Assembly (NCBI GenBank): GCA_951217055.1
Contig: OX578276.1
Coordinates: forward strand, 118,862,979 to 118,926,978
Direction of reading: 5' to 3'
Origin: Gerris lacustris
Lineage: Eukaryota > Arthropoda > Insecta > Hemiptera > Gerridae
Length of the DNA: 64,000 bases
Below the pieces are notes generated by a model. That model was given only the letters and a program-made list of their open reading frames with translations. It ran no database searches and was not told the origin of the DNA. Shown here in pieces: positions 10,183 through 22,730 of this stretch. A program made the translations under genes and the position numbers. Numbering within the stretch: position 1 is the stretch's first letter; the number at the start of each line of letters is the position of its first letter.

Positions 10183-12000
10183 TATAAATAATTGTTATAT
10201 CTATATTTTAAGTGATATATAGAGAAAGAAGAATGATGCATATAATGGCAGTATGAAGCCAGGATAATGCAGGCAACCATAATAATCTTTCTTCATAAAT
10301 AAAGATGAAGAAAGAACGGGTGATAAGTGATTTTAACTTCTTGGTATTTATTTGTTTCTTCCGCAGTATCTTCGTTACCTAATTGTTATGACAGCATTAA
10401 GTATTTAAGATTTTTTTTTAACAAATAATAAATACAGTTGTTAGGGTTTTAAACTTTAAAATATAACTATAATCGATTATTATATTTTGCATCATGTTTC
10501 GCAAGACTACAAACATGACAAATTAAGCTATAAAAGTAGACTTGAAAAAGCAATTCATATTAGGGCCAATGAACTTACGAAAATTTTTTTACCGGTTCCA
10601 TATGAATGCAAGAAGAAGGTGTAGGAGCAGAGCTAAGTATGGTATTTTTTTCAGTCCGAGAATTAATACAGAAGTAAAGTTTTGAATGAGGGGAACAAGT
10701 CACGATTCAGCAAGTCGACTCGCTTCGAAATCATTTCTAAGATTCAACACAAGTCTCAAACACATCTTCCAAAGAACTTCTTCATGACGTCACATTTATT
10801 CCTTCATTTATTCGTATCCGGCTCGCACGTATAATTGAATGGACTCTAAAGAAGTATAAACTGTTTAAAAGGATAAAAACAAATATTGAATAATGTTAAT
10901 ATTGTTAGAGTTTTGAATCAATCGTATTGACAATGTGGTAAATTTAGTCGTAGTACCCACTTACTAATAGAAACTTAAGATGACATTTTTAACTATTTTA
11001 ACAAAATACAAAATGGCTGAATGAAACTGGGTACTTGATAAAATTTTAGAGGATTGAAAAAGTATAAGCATAATGCTTTCCTCGACATAGGCTAATGTAC
11101 ACTACACATAAGTTAATTTTCTAATAAATCTTGAAAAATAATTCCATTACTACACCACATCAAAGAGTATTTAAAAAACTCAAAATCATGCATTATTTGT
11201 AATAAATATATTGTATTGCTTGTAGTAAATATAAAATTAACACTATATCAAGTGCATATTAACATAATTATATACATACAAAACGTATTAAGCTACACTG
11301 GTTATTACAATATAAATAAAAAATATTTATAAATCTGCAGTTATTTAAACTGGCTATTGGCATTTTGACTACATTTTGTCACTCAATTAAAGCTTGGAAC
11401 CACTGTCATATCACCAACACACCTGGAAGTAAGACATATTTTATAATGTTTATCGCGTCTCCCTCTCTTTTTGAGATAACGAATGAAAGTGGTTTTCGAG
11501 CCACGATTCAGCAATAAATGCTTGCAATAAATAATAATATTATATTACGTTCTTTACGACTTAATGGAAAAAGTAACAGTAAATATTTTAGACATTTTGT
11601 ACCCCAGTACCAGTAACTCAATCTACAAATCCACGATTCGGTGACAACGAATTCTCAATTCAGTGGCAATCCACGAATTTTTTTTGTCTCTAAAACCATC
11701 TTTCCACCCACAGTTACAACTGCGTACTACGTTTTACATTTTTGTGTGTATTGGTATCAGATTTATTATAAGCTGCTAAACTACTAAACATACATTTGGT
11801 TAATTCCCCCCCCCCCCCTTTTTTTATCAAAATCAGGGTTAATTTTAAGTTTTATTTACCATTAAATATTATCTGAATTATAAGTTTATCAGTTGTACTT
11901 ACTCTGTTAAATGTTATTTCCAATAAACGTCGTAGTTCCAAAACCATACAAAATATGAAATCGAACTAGAATAAATCAGTTGTTTTATCATAGTGGCAAA
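10183..12000. other. Unique AT-rich sequence
   Basis: No element boundary or coding relic was seen. The phrase CACGATTC recurs at about 10694, 11503 and 11632. There is a C-run followed by a T-run at about 11806-11826. Confidence 0.5.
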
Positions 12001-12430
12001 ACATTTTGTCTTTTGCACAGACATATGAGGGTCTAACATCTCAAGAACTTCTATCAGGATGACTGAGTACAGCACTCTTCATCCTTCGTATACGACATAC
12101 TTTATCAAATAAACGACAAATACGGCTGCATCGGATGGTTACGTTCTCAGATTACATCAGTTGTAGGTACAGTCTGTTACTTTCACAACGGATTAACAGA
12201 GAAGATGTTTCTCGAGGAGTCTACCTCTGTGGACTCTTAGAAAGGACTCGACGCGACTTTCCTTGTAGACCAATATCGCACTGTGGCATTATTAGAGTAC
12301 ATCCTAACTCTCTTGCGGCACTTTCACGTCACACGGGGTTACTTCTTCCTCCGAAAGCGGCTCGCGTGGAATCTTCACATCAATGCATCCCTTTCTCTTG
12401 AGTACATGCCACTTAATCCGCCTTAAGAGA
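12001..12430. other. GC-richer unique island
   Basis: This stretch is less AT-rich than its surroundings and has no similarity to other parts of the window. It contains an 88-codon ATG-started frame (12135-12401) whose translation I do not recognise, so I do not call a gene. Possible explanations are a conserved non-coding element, an exon fragment or an old unrecognised repeat. Confidence 0.35.
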
Positions 12431-14235
12431 ATTTTTACAAATGACCTTTTAAATCGATCACGTATTAAATAAATTTCTTTCAACACACGAATTGCAATAG
12501 AATTTTCTAATCGTGAAAATTACAGCTAAAGATTAAATTTATTAATCACGAGTCTCCAAACTTTATCGTATGCATGACTAATATTATAAAAAATTAATAT
12601 TATTTTTTTACAAATATTTCCTGGTAGTTAGAATTCAAAGTCAAGAATTGCTTTGAAAAATTCGACATCTTTAATAAATAATCATTCCCTCATTGTATTT
12701 ATGAGGTTGTTCATCTTATAAATTCACCTAAAGTATAACACTATCAAACAGAAAATATTTTTGCAAAAGCTATAATTCGATTCCCCTTAAATTGCATTTT
12801 TTTAACTTTAGGCTTCTATGAAGCATTATAATACAAGACATGGAATTTAAGGGTATTTAACAGTTGAACTTATTTTTTTAAAACCTTCCTAGTGCCAATG
12901 ATGATAAGCAGCCTGTCTAAGGATCTGATAATTTAACTTTATAGAAGTTTTAAATTTATATATATATATATAAAATAGTTTTTTAAAATATTACTGAAAA
13001 AATGTATGATCCAACAAAGCATGACCTATCCACTGCGTTTAATTCCATGCACATTTTTATCTGTCAGATGCATGTAAGAAGATTCTCTTAGAGCTATAAA
13101 AATTAGTCGCTTTTTTTTAAAAAAAACTTTAAAACATTAAGACTTACGTAAGATAAAATTGCGTCTTTCTAAATTTACATCAATCCTTATTACAAATTAA
13201 AATCATTATAAACTAATAATACTAAGTGTTTCATACTATTATTTAATGAATAAATGTGTAGTATGATTTAACTGAATAACTTTTCATTAATTGCAATTAT
13301 TTAGTTATACATGGAACCGGGACCGAGAGCCCACGGCGCTCGAAAGGAGGAGCAAAATCCTTAACAACCCCACCTTGATCTTTGGCTCATTTTTCTTCCC
13401 TCACCCCCGTGTATGGTAGGGTGCATATCGCTGGCACTGTTTGATTCGGTTTTGGCGAGATCCTTTGTACAGAGATTTGTCCATTTATATATGTATATTA
13501 AATATATTTATTTTTAATTTTTGCCAGATCAAATTAACATCTTTAGATATCTTAAAATTATTTACTAATTTATTAGACTAAATATTGATACTAGCTTTAT
13601 ATAGGCTTAATTGTGAATATTTTTCGATTGATAAATATATGTGTGTCTGTGTGTATGTAGTTTTAAGTTTTGAACAATTTTCTAGCCAATCCATCACCCA
13701 CGACCAACCACCATTCTGTAATATGATGGTGTTTAAACTAGGTCAGGCACGAAGTTGAGCTGAGACCGTTGGCGTTTAGTCACTCAATTAGGTGGGAAGG
13801 CAAAATATTAATATAAAGACACGGAAATAAAAGAACTTTTATATTGTTGGTTGAAATCCGTTATTTAATTTTATATGTTTTGTGTCATGTAATAATAATT
13901 AATTAGAGGCAAAACCAACTTGGTCTGACTTGGGAACTATGACTTGTGCCTCAAAGAATTTAACTATGTGTTATGTGTTGAAGACTCAGGAGTACCTAGA
14001 AGCCAGGAAGATTCAGGAATGGACCTAGTAAAAATAAAGTAGGGAATGTCTAAACATATATTCTTTGGGTACACAAAATTACAATACCAATTTGTTTAAA
14101 AATGAATAAAAAGTGCAACTGAAAGTAAGTGAGTATTATCTGGAATATGTATCGGATTCTATAAGCTTCACCGATGTGTTATATAAAAATTTAGTTACAA
14201 TTAATTTCCTTTATTCTAATTATTGTTTTTGTGTT
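12431..14235. other. Mostly AT-rich sequence with one GC-richer patch
   Basis: There is a short (TA)n run at about 12955-12972. A GC-richer patch at 13311-13470 contains CCGGGACCGAGAGCCCACGG and does not match anything else in the window. The rest is unassignable. Confidence 0.4.
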
Positions 14236-14818
14236 GCTTCCGAGCTTACAGAAGGTAACAGAAGCTATGTGATCGTTCTGAAGAACGAAAATATTTTATT
14301 TTCAAAAATTCCAAGACTGGTATCAGTTTCAGACATCAGGGAACATTTTCGGTTCCTTGTCGGTATGTATGTCGCTCAATTTTTTCGAACCAACATATTT
14401 TGAAAGCTACTTGTGAGATTTTAATGGTAGGTCATTATTATAGCCCATTGTTGGTCCCATATATGTTTCAACCTTCTGCACCATTTTTGTTTCTCTACGC
14501 ACATGAACTAACTCTACATATATGTATATTTATATAATATACTCCTTTATCTTCAAAAATGCTCATCCGTTTTTTATGAAATTTAGATGGTTTGTCGAAA
14601 GTAGCCTGCAAACGCTCCAGATTAATTTCAACCATCTGCGCTCTTTAAATTTTGCTAAATCGGTACTTTAACAAAGGTATAAAAAAAAAAAAAATGGTCA
14701 GATTAAAAAAAACGGAAGGGAAATTAAATAAATTACTAATAGTACGATAGTAATAGCATAAAATGACTAAATTATACGAAATAGGAAGGGAGGAATCTAT
14801 GTGCCACACTAATTGGCA
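14236..14818 (-). mobile_element. GCTTCC-family repeat, copy C (583 bp)
   Basis: It begins with the hairpin GCTTCCGAGCTTACAGAAGG then TAACAGAAGC and ends CTATGTGCCACACTAATTGG then CA, so it is inverted relative to copies A and B. Interior landmarks include GTGATCGTTCTGAAGAACG, CAGACATCAGGGAACATTTT and TTTCAACCTTCTGCACC. The 96-codon frame at 14113-14403 runs across its edge and is fortuitous. Confidence 0.75.
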
Positions 14819-15958
14819 GAGTTTATTTTTTGAAATGTCTGTCTTTAGTATTTTTTTAAAAAATTGTATGTAATATACAAAATATATAAATAACCTTTTT
14901 TAATATATAAATAAATAAATATATATTAATAAACATTTGTCAGTATTAACACATAAAATAGTTCCTCGCTAATAATTAAAATAACTAGACATTTAGGATT
15001 AAAGGGAGCCTGTCCCACCACGTTTTCCTAATTTTATTTTACCACCGGTGCTTATCGGACGTGGATATATGAAAAACCTTATTGTATAGTTGTAAATGAG
15101 AAAATTTTCAATAAAAACTAAATTATGTTTTGTTTAAATTTATGAGTCTGGGTGTTTTTTCACATATAATTTCAAAAATAATTATTCAATCTAAAGATTA
15201 AGGAAATATAAAGTGAAGGAGAGATAGTTCGAAGCAATTATAAAGTATTTTTACTTATAAATAGTACGTGTTCATCATGTTCATATCCTGCTTGATTCTC
15301 ATTGATTCCTCTATTCCATGTACCGTACTTCTTTTTTTCTTCTTAAATAACCTGTGAGAATTTGTTGGCTGTTGATTAGGCACGGAATGAAATGTGTTAA
15401 ACCTCATTAAAAATAAATTTCAACTTATTAGTGTTGGAGTATTATGACGGATAGAGCTCCACTCAATTATCTACCTGGAGATATCTCCCTGAACTATTTA
15501 GTATTCCCTATGTAGTCGGTTTTAAGGTTATCGATACCGATGGAAATGAATAATATGAGCGGTCCGATGTGGGTGGATGAGGTACAAATTATGGATTATA
15601 ACTACGAGGCTAAAGGGAGAATAATAAAATATATGTGAAGCCTTGAAAATGTTGCATATTGAATATAAAGTATAATGCAGCAGTCTGAGGGTGCTTGAGG
15701 AAAACATGAACGACACTGATTCGGAATTAGTTACCCCGTGTTTTACGATTCTTTTAACAAGATGATGTAATAATTTCTCGGTCCTTTCTTTAGTTCTAAT
15801 ACCTAAAATAATTTTACTTTTATTATACCAGTATTTGCATTTAAAAATGTCTGTACTCTAAAAATAGAAGCATAGGAATTTTTTGCTGTACTTGGCAATT
15901 TTTATTCAGCATTATGTATATAACTTCGTGCGTAGGCTTCTGAGGTAGACTTGTAATT
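14819..15958. other. Unique sequence, nothing recognised
   Basis: AT-rich with small GC-richer stretches (about 15005-15065 and 15440-15600). No repeat structure or coding relic was identified. Confidence 0.45.
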
Positions 15959-16193
15959 AACAGCTTGGTTCTACGGTGAAATCTGCGTCACGTAGGGTTT
16001 GAAGTCCGAATTTTTGCTTCCGCTAGTGGAAACATCTTCAGGGGTGAGGTGCATCGTGATGTTTACTTTGAGTAGTCTTGATGTTACTTCAAGTAAACAT
16101 CACGATGCACCTGAAGATGTTTCCAGTAGTGGAAGCGAAACGTCGGACTTCAAGCCATTCGTGACGCGGATTTCACCGGAAAACCAAGCTGTT
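15959..16193. mobile_element. Fold-back element, family P, copy 1
   Basis: Two arms of about 107 bp (15959-16070 and 16086-16193) are imperfect reverse complements around a short centre. The outermost bases pair as AACAGCTTGGTT / AACCAAGCTGTT. The right arm contains CTGAAGATG, a stem-loop TTTCCA-GTAG-TGGAAG, then CGAAACGTCGG (about 16111-16147); the left arm carries a partly decayed inverse. The 82-codon frame at 15999-16247 merely reads through the palindrome. A diverged relative lies at 29740-30083. Confidence 0.75.
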
Positions 16194-17060
16194 TATTATG
16201 TATATATATTATACATATTAAATGCATATTTAATTGGTAAATATTAATGATCAGTTATATTATTTGACGTTAATTAATTTATTAAATATTAAATTATCAA
16301 ATAAAAGTAATTAAATTATTTGCAGATACGAGGAATCACTTCTTAGCCATCGACATGTGGTTGGCTATATCCTAAACTCATGAATCTGCAAAATCCATAC
16401 TTTTCAAGGAGCAAAAAGTAAGTTTTACTCAACTTGACACTTAAGTGCCTTTTCAGCTTTTTTATATTGTCAGATGAGGATATCTTTATAACTTTTCTAA
16501 ATAAATCAGATTCGTGTGCTTAAAAACCAAAGAATAATTAAGAATTTGTTATATTTGCTATGTAAAATTCACGAATTTCCCTCTTTCGTGAATTATCCTT
16601 GGAGATAAAAAAAAATGCAATTATTTTTTTTTTTAGCATGGAGAAATCACAAATCGGTCTCATTCGTTATTATCTAGAGTGCGAATGTTGGAATTAAGTT
16701 TATAAGCTCAAAGTGTGAATCACGAATTTAACAAATTCGTGAGTTTACTATATGGCCACCTAAAAACCCTATAAAGATGTTTTTAAAGGTGGGGTGTTTA
16801 AAATATATTTTCTGCAAAGTTAACTTTCTTGACATTATACTCTTCTGTGAGTTAAAATCAAATGTTTATAATTTTCTTGACATAATCAGGGAAACGATAT
16901 TATAATTATTGTTATTTTCTGAATGTGAGACAAGTGGGTAATGTAGAAAAGAAGCCGAAGCGAATCACTCATTATTAGTCTTTATGTACGAGTATAAGTA
17001 TACATAAAGACAGGATATTTGTAACCGTATTTACATAAATATAAATCAAAGTTTCATCTA
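16194..17060. other. AT-rich stretch with two TTCGTGA palindromes
   Basis: AATTCACGAA and TTCGTGAATT (16566-16594, 9-base spacer) and TCACGAATTT and AAATTCGTGA (16720-16742, 3-base spacer) are perfect inverted repeats with 10 bp arms. No repeat-family match was seen otherwise. Confidence 0.55.
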
Positions 17061-17560
17061 GAGATGAGATGTGGAGTGCCGTTGTCATGAGTTCACGGCA
17101 AAGATAAAGTACCAGCAGAACGCCATCTTCTTTGCTTTTCAAGGATCCCCCGCTGGATCCTCAACTTAAATCGACTTCTGAAGATCCCCCCCTGCACCCT
17201 GCCATCCTTTACCGACCCAAACCCTTTTTATAGTTTTTTCTCTGACCGGGGCCGTTTACCAAGCGAGCCACATACTTCTTCTTCGGTCGTGACAATCCTT
17301 CTACTCCCTCTCCGAAAGACGGATCTTCTTTCTTTATTAATTGCTTCTGCTGAAGAAGCGGTGGTCGGGACATTCCGTTTACCTCTCTTTTCCCCAGAGG
17401 GGGAGGTTCCAACCAGAAAATTATTTAAATGTCGGGCGGACAAGAAGCCGAAACTATGCCCAATAAAAACACAACCAGTATGTCAGTCTTGACAGCTCTG
17501 TGTTATGAGCCGAAATTTCAAGGGTGAATCAACAGAAGGATCTTCCGTTGTATAAAAAAA
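17061..17560. other. GC-richer unique island
   Basis: Clearly less AT-rich than the neighbouring DNA (for example CTGACCGGGGCCGTTTACC). Three overlapping frames of 67-71 codons occur on both strands between 17209 and 17492; the minus-strand frame 17209-17412 starts only at TTG. None has a recognisable domain. A conserved non-coding element or old exon is possible. Confidence 0.35.
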
Positions 17561-17689
17561 AAGCGATTCGTGGTTTCAACGTTGGTTCCTCTAGATCTCT
17601 ACATTTTTCCTTTTTTCTTTGTGCCTTATAATAAACTTCAGTTAAAAAAAAGAAATGTTGATAAATTCAACCATAAAATAAAAAAGACC

Positions 17690-18262
17690 AGTCATGCACC
17701 ATGACTTAATGAGCGAATTTTCAAAGAAATCTGCGTATTATTGGCTTATGATAATATAGGAAAATTTTAGTTTAGAATTTGGATGGGTGAAAAAAAAAAA
17801 AAATTGGCATAGGACTACGGGGTACAAAAGTCAAACTAGTGTATACCCTTCAAGATACATGTCATTGGAAAGCTCTTTAAGAGTACAGTAATTATTGTTA
17901 TGTATACTTTTGTCATATTTTTATATAAGAGAGGGGTAAAATAGAAAAACCACGTTTTTATATGCAATGTTTGACCCTAAATTGTCAAAATTTGACCCCT
18001 AAATGAACTCCAAAAATTCTGGTCAACGAACTCAACCTTTCCTTTAATATTATTGACATTTTAAAATTTGTTTGGATTTTTTAAATACATCCTAGGGTGA
18101 GATATCGTCTAGAGTGACACATACATACATACATAAAAAAGCGTTAAATTTCAGGAATCGACTAAGAATTGTCTAAAACGGGTTTTCATGGAGAACATTT
18201 TAAAACATTCGCATTACAAAAATTTTGAAGTCATTGCAATAGCTTAATTTTCTTCGGAAATT
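17690..18262 (+). repeat. Interspersed repeat K, copy 1
   Basis: It shows collinear similarity, inverted, to 48602-49248 over nearly 600 bp. Landmarks are GTCATGCACCATGACTTAAT, GCGTATTATTGGCTTATGAT, GAAAGCTCTTTAAGAGTACA and GATATCGTCTAGAGTGACAC. This copy has a short CATA repeat (about 18119-18136) at the place where the other copy has a (TA)n array of over 120 bp. The far ends are not mirror images, so the element class is unknown. Confidence 0.7.
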
Positions 18263-19150
18263 CGCTGAAACATCATTTAGCTATGCAGTCTTACCGTTCA
18301 ATTACACTCCTAAAGAAAGGGGAAATTCTACTTGCTACCAAATAGAGCTAAATATCGAGCTGTTCTTACATATTATACATTTAATAAAAATACATTTCAA
18401 TAATATACACAATAAAATAAATAATTGTTATCAGGAAATTAGAATACGCTATCACAGAGATGAACCAACTCTGAAATCAGCAGTAGAATTTTATTTTTTA
18501 ATATAAGTAACTTGTGTGACTAATACTCCAATTGTATTGAGGCTCATTAGAATAAACAAATATAAACTAAATATTGAACGAAGTGAATGTAATTACTGAC
18601 TTCACTATCATATATTTGTGCCTAAAATACTTGTGTATGTAATAATATTAGTTAACATTTTAAAACGTTATTCTCTTATTTTGATTCGTCCACTTTTTTT
18701 TAATAATCTAATAATCACGAAAGTTCGTGAGCTAAATTTTAAATTTTAAGAAAAGTCTGTATTAGAATGGAATTAGGTCCTTACTAAATTTATGGACATA
18801 GTTAAAACACATTTATTTTAAATCGAGTTAGCTAACGTTTTCCATAAGAAAGTGGAGCGAACTCAATCTCTAACAGTCTTAAAGTTATTGATGGTGTGCA
18901 GATACGTCAGCTATCCATCTTTTGTCACTGTGACTTGGGAAAGTCCTCAAGACTGGTAAGAATGAAACCGTTCTCGTATAATGGCTAAACTCGCAGAAAG
19001 AAGATGGCGCATTTCGTGATTTGCAGTTGGTTAAGAGCAATTCTATATTTGCTTTTTCTTTTCTTATCTCCGGTTTAGAGAGACCCTGAAGGCTATAACT
19101 AAAATACGAAAGACAAAGACATAAACAAGCTCCTTAAAAGAAGAAAAAAG
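18263..19150. other. AT-rich sequence with a third TTCGTGA palindrome
   Basis: TCACGAA-AG-TTCGTGA lies at 18715-18730. Otherwise I see no assignable structure. Confidence 0.5.
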
Positions 19151-19490
19151 TCGACTTGACTCGTTTTAAGTCCAAAATGACGTTTTCTTTGAGTTAACAG
19201 AGACATCTATCCTCAAACATCCCCCAACTAACCCAGTTCCCGCTAAGATCTCAAGACAACATTCATTCTCAAGAAAAGATGACCATCTCTCTCGGTGACT
19301 TCGTCAACCTTACCTATTTCACACGTACACACAGCACCTCATTAGATTACTTTATGGACGGTATAAAGATATCATTCAACTGTCACCGTAAACATTTTCT
19401 CACGCCTGCCGTTAAAGTTAATGTGACAGCGATGTCGCAAGAGGAAGGAAAAATATATTTGCTATTTCAACTCGGATAATGAGTGTGATA
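19151..19490. other. GC-richer patch with an unrecognised short frame
   Basis: The patch contains a 66-codon frame with a real ATG (19279-19479). The residues are of mixed, protein-like composition, but I recognise no domain, no neighbouring exon and no splice context. I treat it as unique non-coding sequence. Confidence 0.25.
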
Positions 19491-19751
19491 TTTTCCAACA
19501 TTAGACCAGTATTTCTCTCGATGAAAGTTATAAATTTGTTTTAATGAAAACATTCAATTTAATTTCTTTTCTCTTGTTCAAGCTTCTCTACAGAAGAAAG
19601 TTATTTTAATGTCCAGCCACACTATATATGTATATATATAAAATAGAAATATAAACTACGAAAGAGCGCGGGTTTAAGGTATATATATATATATATATAC
19701 CTGATGGTATATATATCCTTATGATATAATATATATATACCAAATGGTTAT

Positions 19752-19754
<3 letters not shown>

Positions 19755-19840
<86 letters not shown>
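19755..19840. repeat. (TA)43 microsatellite
   Basis: A pure TA run of 86 bp. Shorter TA runs lie just upstream (about 19681-19700 and 19728-19740). The long tyrosine-isoleucine frame here (19606-19911, minus) is the microsatellite read as protein. Confidence 0.95.
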
Positions 19841-19842
<2 letters not shown>

Positions 19843-20931
19843 AAATATAGTAATAGATATAATTATATAATATGTCTTAATGATTCGTTTCAATGAAAGC
19901 TTTGGAAACAAATCAATTTAGGCATTTCATTTAATTACTTGGCCTTCACGATTAAACCTAGTATTCTTAATTCGATATAATTATCATATTTAGTTTCGTA
20001 TAAGTAGATGTTGATAAAGCACTAATATGGATTCTTCAGTAACTATCAATACTATAAACAAATTTTTGGTAGATTATAGATCCTATAAACACACTATGTT
20101 AGCGGTTTTAGTTGTATCCTAAATTTGCACAGTTAACAAAATATGTGGCTGTAAGACAATCGTTAATGAAAATTCAGGGCAATAATTCATCAGGAATTAA
20201 GTGCTAAGAGGTTAGGGAAGAATCAGTAACATCCGCTTTAACATCCGCTGGTAAAAGTTTACCTGTAAATGTACGGTTTGGACTAGGCTTATGTTCTGAT
20301 TAGATATTTAATTTACTTTGTTCAAAGAATGTACTCAATAAAATACCACTTGATTGTGCTTCAAATAAGGAAGATGGTGAAATACGATAAAAATCACTCA
20401 ATAATGTTTTTTGGGATCATAATAAACAAAGTTCCCACCTGAAACTGACTTATTGTTACTTATTTATAACTGACTATAACCATGAGTTAGCTTGAAAAGT
20501 TAAATGTAAGTTTGCCAGTGTAAGTATGAAATATCTAGCATAGATGGTATAAACCTCTTAAATTAAAATGTATAATTTAATTTCGAAAAAAAAAACGGGG
20601 AAAAAATCTCTCAAACATGTGGAAGTGGAATCTCAGTTCCTTCACTTATCGGGGGATTAATCAAACCAATGAGCTTATTCTGAAACAATGTAAATAATTA
20701 CTGCGCACTACTGAATAGAACTCAAAGAATAATTATTTATAATTTCTCGAGCATGGTTTGCGATTAATTGGACTTTATTTTTATTTAATTATTAATGTTC
20801 TAAATACAAAATACAAATGTGATTTAAAATCACTTAGACAAAAAAAATGCTTATATGATATCGTATTATCTTTTGGTCAAAACAAGTTTTCGGCGAGGTT
20901 ATTGACACTAAGTTCATTCTCCAAATTAAGA
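19841..20931. other. Unique AT-rich sequence
   Basis: No repeat boundary, coding relic or notable structure was seen. Confidence 0.5.
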
Positions 20932-20962
20932 CCCATCTAACCCAGACAGAATGTTAGATGGG
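20932..20962. other. 10 bp perfect inverted repeat
   Basis: CCCATCTAAC and GTTAGATGGG are separated by 11 bases. It sits at the start of a GC-richer patch (to about 21130) that is otherwise unassigned. Confidence 0.5.
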
Positions 20963-21549
20963 AAGTAGTGGTGACAGATACCTAGGGGCAGATTCCAGTC
21001 TGTTCTATCAGTTGTAGGGTTATACAGAGAACAGGTATTGGCTCCAAATTGGGAGTCTAGCGCCAGACGAGATGTTCACGTCGACCGAAATAGGCACTTA
21101 GTTCACTGTGAGGCTGAACTCCTTCAATGAACCCTAAACTAACTATTCATTCAAAAATTGATTACATTTTGTTTCTCGTTCATATGACGTTTTCTAAGAA
21201 ATATTTTAATCAAGGAAAATGATGCGGCGTTTATTATTCTATTCATTTTTTTTATAGAACAAATCTAATGTATATTTTAATCTTTTGGTTCTCTCTTGTC
21301 CTTTAAGACTAAATATTAAAAGTATAATCACACAAAATTATCACAATAGTTAGAAGGAAGGTAATTCGTTTTAAGATATATGTGTAAGTATTCCATCTTT
21401 ATTAATACCTATAATTTATTCACAAAATTAACATTGATAATTATAATTTGATTTAAAGTAAAATTAACATTTTAAAGGTTCATAAAAATAAAATTGTTTA
21501 ATAGTAAATTGGTCATTAGTCATTGGTGTTAGACAATTTTTTATATTTA

Positions 21550-21552
<3 letters not shown>

Positions 21553-21590
<38 letters not shown>

Positions 21591-21910
21591 TTATTTATTT
21601 GCAAGAAACAAAACATTTTTGTGTATACCGGACCTATAATATTATTTTGAGTGTGGATAGTTTGTGCCTTTCAGAATTTTTTTGATATTTTGTAAAGGAT
21701 TGGAGCTTTTGAATTACATTTGTGGAAGGGTATATTGGATAATTTCGGAGTAAATATTTTATTATCTTTTAATTTAATTTTATTATTAGCTATCTATATT
21801 ATTTAAAAAGTTTTGTAAACAAACAAATGTGTCAAATTGTAAAATTGTGTGAATGTTCAAGGTAGCGGCCGCATTTCGACGAGCGAAGCGAGTAGGGGGC
21901 AGAGCTCCCT
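21553..21910 (-). mobile_element. Poly(A)-tailed retrocopy or retroelement 3' end
   Basis: A run of 35 T (21553-21587) reads on the minus strand as a poly(A) tail. Six bases before it, AATAAA (TTTATT at 21594-21599) fits a polyadenylation signal. The upstream body is AT-rich to about 21840, then GC-rich (AGCGGCCGC, GAGCGAAGCGAGTAGGGGGC) and ends near CTCCCTAG. No coding relic is visible and I could not establish a target duplication. The GC-rich part may be the 5' end of the copy or a separate repeat edge. Confidence 0.45.
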
Positions 21911-21954
21911 AGTTATAATTATTTTTATTTATTTATTTATTTATTTTTTTTTTT

Positions 21955-22543
21955 GCTTCCGAGCTTACCGAAGGTAACGGAAGCTATGTGATCGTTCTGA
22001 AGAACGAAAAATTATAAGGTCTCCGATTTCAAAAATTCCAAGACAGAAATCCGTTTCAGACATCAGGGAACATTTTTGGTTCCGTGTCTGTCTGTCGGTC
22101 TGTCTGTCGGTCTGTCGGTCTGTCTGTCGGTCTGTCGTTCAATTTTTGTGAACCATCATATCTCAAAAACTACCCGTTCAATTTTAATGAAATTTAGGTG
22201 GTTTAGAAATTTAGGTGGTGGGTCATATGAGTTTCAACCTTCTGCGCCTATTTGTTTCTCTTCCACATGCGCACAAACATACATTTATTTACACCAATAG
22301 CTTCAAAAGTACTTATCTGATTTGAATGAAACTTTTAAAGTTTATCGAAAGTAACCCGCAGATAGCCCCAGATTAATTTGAACCGTCTACTCTCTTAAAC
22401 TATTGCTAAATTGATACTTTAATTCGTGTAAAAAATCTAAACAATTTTGACAGATTAAAAAAAACGGGGGAAATAATTAAACCAATTTGACAATAATGAC
22501 TTGTAAAAGCATAAAATCAATAAAGTACGTGGACCAATTGGCA
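21955..22543 (-). mobile_element. GCTTCC-family repeat, copy D (589 bp)
   Basis: It begins with the canonical hairpin GCTTCCGAGCTTACCGAAGG then TAACGGAAGC and ends with a decayed form of the other end (GTGGACCAATTGGCA). The interior contains a GTCTGTCTGTCGGTC simple repeat at 22084-22137, and ATATCTCAAAAACTACCCGT, CTTCTGCGCC and CACATGCGCACAAAC landmarks. A TTTA repeat and T-run lie directly before it. The 74-codon frame at 22076-22300 is a read-through of the GTCT repeat. Confidence 0.8.
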
Positions 22544-22599
22544 GTCTATTTTTTAAATGGGAAGTTTTGATTGGACTTTTGTTAGGATAGTTTGCAGGT

Positions 22600-22730
22600 G
22601 TTTAAATGGGTATCATAGGCAGTCTGTGAACTGACTTAATGGGGGACCAACCTGGCATTTGCCTAGTAAATTGAGGGAAGCCACAGAAAACCTCAATTAG
22701 GTTGGCTTTTATCTAGTTAAAAATAAATCC
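22600..22730. repeat. Decayed copy of a dispersed insect repeat
   Basis: The sequence CCTGGCATTTGCCTAGTAAA then GAGGGAAGCCACAGAAAACC matches, from memory, a CTGGCATTTGCCTGG / GGGAAACCACGGAAAACC repeat I associate with several insect genomes. The memory is not a search result. It does not recur elsewhere in this window. Confidence 0.35.

Noticed and set aside
12135..12401. 88-codon ATG-started frame
   Set aside because: Unrecognised translation, no splice or promoter context; length is not surprising in a GC-richer island.
17209..17492. Three overlapping frames on both strands
   Set aside because: Mutually exclusive readings of one island; the minus-strand one examined begins at TTG and none has a recognisable domain.
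19606..19911. Tyrosine-isoleucine repeat proteins, also at 48673, 54166 and 56042
   Set aside because: They are TA microsatellites translated; an alternating TA tract is open in several frames.
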